The translations under genes and the position numbers were made by a program. A DNA stretch of 64,000 bases from Ehretia macrophylla (lineage: Eukaryota > Streptophyta > Magnoliopsida > Boraginales > Ehretiaceae). Below, in pieces: positions 56,029 to 64,000 of this stretch (position 1 is its first letter; the number at the start of each line of letters is the position of its first letter). The stretch spans positions 17,826,762-17,890,761 of the forward strand of contig CM075783.1 of the NCBI GenBank assembly GCA_037974665.1, read 5' to 3'. The notes below the pieces were generated by a model that saw only the letters and a program-made list of their open reading frames with translations, ran no database searches and was not told the DNA's origin.

Positions 56029-57608
56029 TTAAGGGAATGGCACAACCACATGTGGCTCCTTCATAGGTTGTGGCTGAGCTTCTAATTTCTCTTCATCTTT
56101 CGCCTTATTATTCGTTTCACTTTTCTCAACCTTCTTGGTTCTCACTGGCTCCTTTAATTCTTTGCTGCTTCTCAAAGTGATCGCTTTGCAATGCTCCATG
56201 CCATCTCTTCTGGGATTTACCTCTGAAGTACTTGGTAAACTTCCTTTTTGTCTTTCAGAAAACAAAGTAGTCATTTGAGTAATTGCACCTCTAAATTTCT
56301 GATTTATGCAGATTGGATTTGGAAGTTTGTCCTAGTTTCATTCATAAACTAAGTCAGTAAATTCGCCAACTGGGCCAATGTATCTTCCAAGTTTACCTTA
56401 TTCTCTGGTGATGGGTTATTCTGCTCAGGCTGCAACATATTCTGATTATTTATCCAAGATAGATTAGGATGGTAACTCAATCCTGGATAATATCTGTTGG
56501 GATATTCATTGTGTTGCTGCCCATTAAAGTTCCGCACATACAGTGCTTGTTATGTTGTGCCTTGCACAAATGGATTGCCAACTTCATATTCTGTACTATA
56601 ATGTGGACCACAACAAAACTTGCACACCACTGCCGCTTGGACAACATTAGCAGTTACTTGATTATTTTGCATCTGTTTCGCGACATTGTCAATTTTTGCT
56701 GCCAAAGCAGTTATAGCATCAATCTCATGGATCTCAGTTGTCTTCTTTGGTATGAATCTCTCGCTCGACCACTGCTGATTGTTTAAGACAATATCCTCAA
56801 GCAACGCATAAGCTTCATCTGCTGTCTTGTTCATTAAAGCTTCTCCTACTAATGCATCAATCAAAGTTCTTGTGGTGCTAATCAGCCCATTGTAAAAAAT
56901 GTGAACTTGCATCCACCTAGGTACACCATGATTAGGACACGACCTCAACAACGCCTTATACCTTTCCCATGCTTTACACAAAGTTTTTCCTTCATGTTGT
57001 GCAAAATTATTGATTTCTATGTGCAGCTTCACTGTCTTTCCAGGTGGAAAAAATCTTAACAAAAACTTGTGCACCAAATCCTCCTATGTAGTGATTGAAT
57101 CTGAAGGCAGTGAGTTCAACCATTCCTTAGCTTGATCCCTCAAAAAGAAAGGAAACAAGCGAAGGCGCAGAGCTTCATTAGTGACTCCATTGTACTTAAC
57201 AGTTCCGCAGACTTCTAGAAAATTCACGATGTGTTGATTAGGATCTTCAGAAGGCAGTCCATGGAACTGGATATTCTGAATCAACTGTAGCGTCACTATC
57301 TTCAAGTCAAAATTATTCACCTGAATCGCTGACCTTCTAATCACAGGTTGAATTCTAGTGGGTGGCAAAGCATAGTCTCGCAGTGTTCTAGGTAGATTTT
57401 CCTGGTTATTTTCACCTTGTACTTGTACTATTTGAGCCATGTTTTCCTGCAGGTGGTGGGTAATAGCTTTTTTCCCCTTTCTATTCTTTCGACAAGTTCG
57501 CTCTATCTCAAGATCAAAAGGCAACAAATTGCTACCTCCCAACTTACACATGCACCTAACGGAATATGTTCTTGAAACACACGTAACGAAAATAAGAGAA
57601 CAAAACAA
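56029..57608 (-). pseudogene. Athila-like gag pseudogene
   Basis: The likely start is the Met of MAQIVQVQGEN near 57438. Conserved blocks are RTLRDYALPP, HIVNFLEVCGTVKYNG, LRLRLFPFFLRDQAKEWLN, a TAG at 57084-57086 (Trp expected), EDLVHKFLLRFFPPGKT, ETF-type NNFAQHEGKTLCKAWERYKA, then the zinc-like CKFCCGPHYSTEYE and the EHCKAITLRSSKE block near 56190. Frameshifts near 56540 and 56340 and further stops break it. Confidence 0.88.
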
Positions 57609-57674
57609 AACAAACTAAAATCCAAAGTAAAATCAAAGCTATTTGGTATCGATATTAATAATGACACAGTCTCT

Positions 57675-57687
57675 GACAACGGTGCCA
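57675..57687 (-). other. Primer binding site of the Athila-like element
   Basis: The minus strand reads TTTTTGGCACCGTTGTC just after the LTR, close to the Athila consensus TGGCGCCGTTGCC. The same variant type occurs at 5521-5533. Confidence 0.65.
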
Positions 57688-57693
57688 AAAACT

Positions 57694-58896
57694 TGTTGTA
57701 TGATTTCTAACGCAAGTGCACGTATCGCAACAAGTAATAAAGTGATAAGTAAAGTTCGTTCCCACGAGGACTGTGATTACTTAGTATCGAAATTGATTTA
57801 GCTCTTACTTTATTTGGACAATCACGAATTGAGAATTTGTAACTAATTACTAAAAAAATTATAGAACTTATAAGAGAAATAACAACTAAGACAATTACGA
57901 AATTAACAAAAGATGGTAATTCAATAATTAAAAGACTCTAGGGATTCTGATTTCACCAAAATTAATCATATTTGAAACTAGTGATTTAAATCAATTGATG
58001 CCTATTCCTAACGTTGCCAGCAATTTCGCTAAGGTAAATATTAATCTTTCTCAAGCATCAATAAGTAAGCTAACTACATCTCCGTGATAACTGTGAACTT
58101 ATGGAACGCATTAAGCCCTAGAAATTCAAATGCTGCACTAGATCTCATAACTATCTCTAGCTTATGACAATTTAATGGTATTTAATATGTTGTCTAATTT
58201 AGTTATCACTTTTCAGTCTCAAACTAAATCACGACTCATGTAATTGTTGATCAAGCAACCACAAGCATTAAACTCAGCATAAAATACTCAACGCAAATAT
58301 GAAATAGTTCATCAATGAATTAAAACCAAAAGCATCAAATATTCAAAATTCAGCTACATCGTAGCCCTAGAAAAATAGCTTAGAACATAATCATGAAAAT
58401 AAATAAAATTCCAATTGTAACGTAAAACATGATAACAGAGATAAAGAAAACTAGGATTTAGAGAAGAATTGGGGTAGAAGTCCGTCTCCGGATCGTTCCT
58501 CCGTCTTCAACTTGTGAATCCTCTATTTCTCCCTCTCTGGAACGTTGTTTTTTCTCCTCTCTTGATGGCTGCCCACTTCTTACGTTTTTCTCCTTTTATT
58601 TCATAGGGTTTCTTTCTTTTCTTGTCAATTTACAAAATTGCCCTTAATTTTCCTGCGATGCTGCGTAGCTGCGCAATGACTGCGCTACTTCTATTTGTTC
58701 TTCAATTTCTCCACAAATTGTATAAAAGCCAATCAATTTCTCTTCAATCTTTGCCTCAAAACTTAGATTGGCTCTTGGAAAGTACCTACAATTCAAATCA
58801 AAGACAAAACTAATCAAATTGCTCAAAAACTACTCAAAAACTAACAAAGCGTAAGTGAAAAGGTGTTGAGATACTATATAAATAATACACCCAACA
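57694..58896 (-). repeat. Athila-like 5' LTR, 1203 bp
   Basis: It is homologous to 40923-42138, including the TGCGTAGCTGCGC-type palindrome near 58662. Its outer edge abuts CACTA gene coding sequence at 58897. Confidence 0.9.
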
Positions 58897-58981
58897 GTCC
58901 ACGGCCTGCACTGCCACTTAATGGCCCCGTCCTGAGGAATCGTCTAATTTCACTTGAAGAGTTATCTTTACCTGCAGCCAT
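58897..58981 (-). pseudogene. CACTA Ptta/En/Spm-type gene, start of the first exon
   Basis: The ATG at 58981 opens MAAGKDNSSSEIRRFLRTGP followed by LSGSAGRG, then the Athila-like LTR. The frame continues at 40922 when one target-duplication copy is dropped. The start is chosen because it is the first ATG of the open frame. Confidence 0.65.
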
Positions 58982-59141
58982 GTTTGTTTTTCTACAAATA
59001 CAAATAATAAATTAAAAGGTAATTGCTACACACATTAATAGATAGATAAACATGATCTAGTGATTTAACAATAAATTGTTTTCATCATTCCGTAAATAAG
59101 TCAAATATGTCAACATGATTGTTACATAATAAACAAACTAA

Positions 59142-59345
59142 CTAAATATCATCTTCATCCTCATCATCAGCGTCATCATCATCACCGTCATCATCATCGT
59201 CATCATCATCATCATCATCTTCTTCATCTTCATCTTGTTCATCATCATCATCATCATTTTCTTCTTCTTCTTCTTCTTTAGTCTCATCGTCCTCTTGCTG
59301 AGCATCATGTTGAGCATGTAAATCACTAATATCTTCGCTCAGTCT
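59142..59345 (-). pseudogene. Acidic C-terminal ORF remnant, possibly of a CACTA TNP2-like transposase
   Basis: The minus frame reads LSEDISDLHAQHDAQQEDDE, Glu runs, then long Asp runs, ending EDEDDI and the TAG at 59142-59144. The other frame of the same codons gives a Met-rich ORF that is not meaningful. An acidic tail upstream of the Ptta gene, in the same direction, would fit the end of the main CACTA transposase, but no catalytic part is left. Confidence 0.45.
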
Positions 59346-59865
59346 TTATAGGGACTGGACAAGATGGGTCCCCATGGAGACGGCCCAGTTCGTCTCCATT
59401 TTGTAACTGGGCCTCTCCAAATGGAGACGGCCCAGTTCGTCCCCAAAATGGAGACTACCTGAGCCGTCTCCATTTTGGAGCGTTGGGCCTCTCCCCATGG
59501 AGACAGACCGAGCTATCTCCATTTGGAGCGCTAGGCCTTTCCATATGGAGATGGCCTAGTCTGTCTCCAAAACCCGTCTCCATTTTAGAGCGCTAGGCCT
59601 CTCCAAATGGAGACGGCCTAGTTCGTCTCCAAAATGGAGACGGACCGAGTCGTCTCCATTTTGGAGCGCTGGGCCTCTCCCCATGGAGATGGCCCATTTC
59701 ATTTCCAAAATGTTGTCTCATTTTGTAGAATCCCGCTAGGCCTTCTCCAAAAGGAGACTACCCAAGTCGTGTCCATCTGGAAGCCCAATTATCCAAATGG
59801 AGATGGCTAAAAAATAGAGACGGATCGGGTCGTCTCCATTTGGTGACGGCCTATAACTTCCGTCT
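59340..59865. repeat. Right subterminal repeats of the CACTA element
   Basis: Units with GGGCCTCTCCAAATGGAGAC and CGTCTCCATTTTGGAGCG recur at about 59412, 59486, 59533, 59606, 59681 and 59738, many as short inverted pairs. They mirror the left zone in motif (GTCTCCA). Confidence 0.8.
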
Positions 59866-59885
59866 CTAGTTTTTTTTTGTTAGAA

Positions 59886-60478
59886 TTATTTAAGACATTA
59901 AAATTTTACATATTAGAATATATTGGTTCAAAATTTATAAAAACATGTGAAAATACTATATGATTTTTAATTTTTTTGACCTTTTATCAAACTACAAATT
60001 ATTGAATTAGTAGTTATTTTTTTTGTAACTAAAATGCTTATAAAAATATAATGTAAATGAAGTTAATTCATTAATAATTCCACAAAATTGATTATGAACC
60101 AAAAATTTATTACTACGTAGTAATTTTGAAAATTGGATAAGTAATAAATAATTATTTTATATTTTATATTTAAATCTTATATTAATTATATTTTTATTAC
60201 TTCTCAATTTACATAGAATATTAATAAACCGCTTATATTATTAAATTAGTTCTCAATTAGGATCATATATATAATGTCAAAGTTATAGAATTTCAAAAAA
60301 AATTAATAATCCATAAATATTATATAATTAATTATATAAACACAATAATTTAAATTGTTATTAAAAGAATAAAAGTATTGAATTAAACAAATAGTTAACT
60401 AATGTAGTTGTATATAAATAAATTATGTTATAATTCTAAAAGCATGTTTTATAATTAAATAGCTTAAGTTGAATTTTA
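59886..60478. other. Very AT-rich unassigned DNA
   Basis: Poly-A/T tracts and no coding signal. Confidence 0.5.
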
Positions 60479-60480
60479 AA

Positions 60481-61020
60481 AACTTTTATCAATGTCGTCA
60501 AGTCGCGTCACCATTATTCTTTATCACGGGAATTGAATCGTATCATTGCTCAATCTTGTTGTTAGTACGATATGAAGAAATTGTACATACCACGGCGCAG
60601 AAGATAATGAAATACCAGGGGCCCATTTTGGAAGTGACATGGCGTGAGTAGGTTTTGAATGCAATGTGTTAGCGTGCACGCCATGTTCCCAATTATTTGA
60701 CATAACGACATCCCTATATTTCTGTCTCCAAGAAAAACATTTTTTTTTCTTCTTTATTATAAATAACGTATACATCATCATAACAACCAAAACTTTTATC
60801 AATGTCGTCAAGTCCATTGATTAATATTATTCGTCATGGGCTGTCAGATGGACCATTGATCAATCTTGTCATTAGTACGATAAGAACATCATATACGCTA
60901 CTACGGGGCAGAAGGTCGTCTGAACTGGTAGGCCCCGTTTTGCATAGTAGATGACTTCAGCAGCTTTTAAATCTCCAAAGTAGCGTGCACGCCATGTCCT
61001 CAATTATTTGACCCATTGAT
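60481..61020. repeat. Direct repeat, ~310-bp period, two diverged copies
   Basis: 60481-60720 and 60791-61020 share AACTTTTATCAATGTCGTCA, then CAATCTTG, TTAGTACGAT, GGGGC/GGCGCAGAAG and TAGCGTGCACGCCATGT in the same order. The copies have drifted. Function unknown. Confidence 0.78.
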
Positions 61021-61058
61021 GACCAGTAGTACGCAGTCACGTGCTCGCAAACCATTCG

Positions 61059-61553
61059 TGTGAGACCCCGTATCGAGCCCATATGCATTTTATAGCATTT
61101 CATGTATTTTTGCATAATTTAATATGCATTTATATTAGTTAATATGTTTTACATCGTTTAACATGTCTTCATCTCGTTTTACGTGCATTATATTTATTAA
61201 GTGCATTTACGTATTTTTAATATCGTAGGCACTAATTAAATTATGCCACATCACAATAGCTAACTAAAACAATTACATTTGAACTAAATGACACACTAGC
61301 AAAACATGAGTAAGTTGAGGGGCATTCTTGTCTTTTGGCAAATCAAGAAAATATCCTACCTAACTTAAAACACCTAAACTAAGCTAAACACATACACGCA
61401 CACAAAAAAAAATACAGCACTCACACACACACACACGATCAAACCATCAGGAAGAGATAAAAGAGATGAAAGAAAAGGGAAATAAGAGAAGAAAGAAGAA
61501 AAAAGGAAGAAAATGAAGAACAAGACATATTCAACCATTTTCTTGCTTCTAGG
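61059..61553 (+). repeat. 5' end of a gypsy-type LTR, interrupted
   Basis: It begins TGTGAGACCCCGTATCGAGC, a typical start of long plant gypsy LTRs, and runs until another LTR start at 61554. The rest is not found in the window. Confidence 0.5.
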
Positions 61554-61893
61554 TGTGATGCCCGGGAATTTCATCACATCTATTAAATAACAGTTGCAAA
61601 ATTACTTGAGTATTTTATGTGCATTTTCTTTTTTGTTTAATTGCTTTACTATTGGGCACTATTCATAAGAAATTTGACTGTCTTAAATGCTTGATTTAAT
61701 ATTTTTCCTAGATAGTATAACCAATAAAAAGAATCGAAAACTTGTAGTTTTGGATTTGGGAGACCAGGAATATGCATTTGAAAAATGATTTGTACTTCGT
61801 GTGAATAGTGTCACGTAAGTATAACACTAGTTTTAGCTAATTGTCAATTAAGTGGAGTTTTAACTTAGTTTGACCATTAATTAGGAGCATTTG
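61554..61893 (+). repeat. 5' end of a Tekay-like LTR, interrupted
   Basis: TGTGATGCCCGGGAATTTCA and the following 330 bases match the start of the LTR at 43860 with substantial divergence. A third LTR begins at 61894. Confidence 0.7.
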
Positions 61894-64000
61894 TGTAACA
61901 CCCCGATCCCTCTCGAAACCGGAGCCCCAAACCCAAAACCTAAGGCACGAAACACGAGGAAAAACAAACAGAGGCTCCCCTGTTTATAAGGTTAATTAAA
62001 AACATGCAAGCAGCAAGTACGGCCATAATAAGACACCCCAACTTCAACCATCCCACTTTTCCCAATCTCAAGGCCATCCGAGCCTTAGTCAGAAAAACAT
62101 AACCACACGAGCATGCAATCAAAAGATAATAAAGTCTATCTTTAGTTATTACATGTCAATTAAGCCACTAACTATTCAAGACTACAACTTTAATTACAAC
62201 CCACAAAATCTATCATTCATACATACAGGATCTCAAAGGTCTCAAAATAAAACATAATATAATAACACACATCTTCAAAGGGATTCAACCTTAGCAAGAT
62301 AAGCAACCAGCAACACAACACTCAAGATAGTTGTTCTAACTGCACCTGTAACATGTTAAAATGATGAATGAGTAACCAAAGTTACCCAGTGAGGGAGGTG
62401 ATGCATCATACCAGGCGTGCAACATGTTATGCAACAAAGATAGCCATATATATAACACAAAGTAATAAGACTAGATAGACAAGTATTTAACCACATATAA
62501 AAAGGATACGGTTCAACTTGTCTTCAATCACGAGCCACGAGCCAAGATCTTGAAGCAAGTGCCGGCAAAACCCTTATTCCTCCAAAATGGGATACTCCAG
62601 ATGTATCCCGATCCTACGACCCTTTCTCCTGAGGTAGGTCCATATGCCCAGCAGGTGAACCACGCCTCTGGGGTAGTGGAGTATACTCAACAAGAGAAAG
62701 GGAATAGGCACCATGGTAGTTGAGGGAGAACGACAAGCCCAATGTCGCCCGTGTTTCTCGATACTACCATGTCTGAAAAGATTGCGCAACCCCGAGACAA
62801 GATCACGAGAAACATGAATATCAAATCACGCAAGAGGAACGACAAAGTAGGTCGCACTCGCAGTTAATCACAAATAACACGAAAAGACTCAAGATAGCAA
62901 GTAAACTAATACATATAAACTTTATCAATTACTAAATAATTCAATTTAGAAACAATAAATCAAGTTAAGATGTACAGAAGAGATGAAGACTCCCTTACCT
63001 TGGATTAAGTCAAGAATCCCCTCATACCTTCTCCAATTGCATGCATTATAGCTATAATTCAAATAGAATTCATAATTAAGAACAAGTTAGATTTGATTGC
63101 AGTTAAACTAGCACACATTCTTTAAGGTTAATTTTAAGCCTACTTTAAGATCTCTAATATGCACTACATTACCTTAGTTACATAACATATCTTGATAATG
63201 CTTCTTAATTCACTTAGCTTGCATTCCTTATCGAACATTCCACATAACATACACGGGGTTCCAACTATCTACATTCACTAAGCAACACTAGTTACACTAA
63301 GTTAAAGCAAGAATTCTAGCATTACAATCATTCACATTCAAGCAACATTTTCTAGTTTAACATAAAGTACAAAGATAAGTTAAGGCGCTTTAGTTGATAA
63401 CTTACACTTTACTCAATCTAACTACATTTCATTAACTCTTAACTACAATTAAAACTCAAGAAAATAGTATTCAAACCAAGCTTAACACAAAATACATTAA
63501 AGGCACTAGATAGTATGCTTTAATATTATACTTTAGTTACTAAGTTATAATATGCTAATTACTCAATGACAACTCAACTAAATCATGTTGAAACTTCTAA
63601 CAAGATTCCACTAAACTACTTTAACTACATAAATAACTATTATTACACTCCTTAAGTCATGAATCTTGCATTCGTTCTCAAGCATCTCATTAACCACATA
63701 CGGGGTTCTAAAGCATTTAACTTCGCTAGGAGCATTGTTTACATTCATTAAACTAAGATTACCAAGCTAAACCCTCCAAAGCACTAAACTCACTTAACTT
63801 AAATTACAAGACTTGACCACATTCTTGAGTTTCCTACCTTGCAGTAAAAACCCTCTCATAGCTAATACTAGCATTCATGGAACTACTCTTTCTCTTAATT
63901 CACTAGATGGCAAGTAACTATCTTTAATTTAATTGAGCATTCACACATAACCACCATCATCACCATTAAGCTTGTTACTACCTAAAATTGCTCATTATTC
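61894..64000 (-). repeat. LTR related to the solo LTR at 37099, running off the window
   Basis: It begins TGTAACACCCCGATCCCTC like the solo LTR and follows it through the conserved block at 62580-62860. On the minus strand this is the 3' end of the LTR. Whether it is solo or part of an element cannot be told. Confidence 0.8.

Larger units (their letters stand above)
40923..58896 (-). mobile_element. Non-autonomous Athila-like element, split by a Tekay-like element
   Basis: LTRs at 40923-42138 and 57694-58896 are homologous and both read TGTTG...CA inwards. Flanks GCCCA (40918-40922) and GTCCA (58897-58901) differ by one base and probably were the 5-bp duplication. On the minus strand the order is LTR, primer site, gag, protease, a short stub, integrase C-terminus, non-coding 3' region, polypurine tract, LTR. 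RT, RNase H and the integrase core are missing. The Tekay-like element (43860-53774) is inserted in the 3' non-coding region. Confidence 0.88.
34632..59885 (-). mobile_element. CACTA (En/Spm-type) transposon expanded by nested insertions
   Basis: The left end CACTACAAAAAAAATTGCTT is followed by a subterminal zone rich in GTCTCCA motifs (34840-35130). A similar zone (59340-59860) precedes a T-rich, degenerate right end near 59885 (reversed CTAACAAAAAAAAACTAGAG). Between them, on the minus strand, lies a Ptta/En/Spm-type gene and an acidic ORF remnant. After removing the solo LTR (3574 bp with duplication) and the Athila-like element with its Tekay insert (about 18 kb), about 3.7 kb remain. The right terminus and the 3-bp duplication are not certain. 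Confidence 0.75.

Noticed and set aside
59138..59326. Met/Lys-rich minus-strand ORF
   Set aside because: It is the wrong frame of a GAT/GAA repeat; the acidic frame of the same bases is the more plausible one.
61374..61577. Minus-strand ORF with hydrophobic, Phe/Ser-rich product
   Set aside because: It derives from CA/GA simple repeats in an LTR; no gene support.
1..64000. CRISPR arrays, bacterial operons, rRNA or tRNA genes
   Set aside because: No such signals are visible; all regular repeats are explained by plant transposons, LTRs or short tandem repeats.

Overview
The window looks like a nuclear segment of a plant genome, most likely a eudicot. It is AT-rich, packed with nested transposable elements, and holds very few ordinary genes. 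There are no operons, ribosome binding sites, CRISPR arrays or rRNA/tRNA genes that I can support. The lineages present are plant ones: Tork-like Ty1/copia, Tekay-like chromovirus and Athila-like Ty3/gypsy, plant L1-type LINE with a DUF4283 ORF1, CACTA with a Ptta/En/Spm-type gene, and plant DC1 (C1-like zinc finger) genes.

Layout. 1-4832: a decayed copia element; only the end of its 5' LTR is inside the window. 4870-6768: LTR and gag start of an Athila-like element (minus strand), inserted into a DC1 gene whose N-terminus survives at 6769-6910. 7188-10305: a complete 3.1 kb LTR retrotransposon (minus strand, 413-bp LTRs, CCATC target duplication) that keeps gag and the integrase tail; in between it carries intron-less pieces resembling two host genes, VID27/CYPRO4 and TRAPPC11. 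10306-19760: AT-rich DNA with repeated copies of the DC1 5' flank, a MITE, a gypsy RT relic, and one DC1 gene (18719-19423, minus). 19985-24390: small DNA-transposon remnants, including a palindromic foldback element and a 1.25 kb CACTA-type MITE. 25535-32423: two adjacent LINEs, one 5'-truncated and one full length, each with target-site duplications. 32440-34630: mostly unassigned, with a 30-bp tandem repeat.

34632-59885 is best read as one CACTA element expanded by later insertions. Its minus-strand, multi-exon Ptta/En/Spm-type gene is split by a 3.57 kb solo LTR (37099-40667, TGTAG duplication) and by a non-autonomous Athila-like element (40923-58896). The Athila-like element is itself split by a nearly intact 9.9 kb Tekay-like element (43860-53774, TGAAC duplication). 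Dropping one target-duplication copy at each of the two insertions in the gene brings its reading frame back into register, which supports the order of events.

59885-64000: unassigned AT-rich DNA, a ~310-bp-period direct repeat, and the starts of three LTRs placed one after another.

The genes do not form a pathway. The only plausible cellular gene is the DC1 protein gene, itself probably shortened. The most unusual object is the small retrotransposon carrying host gene fragments at 7188-10305.
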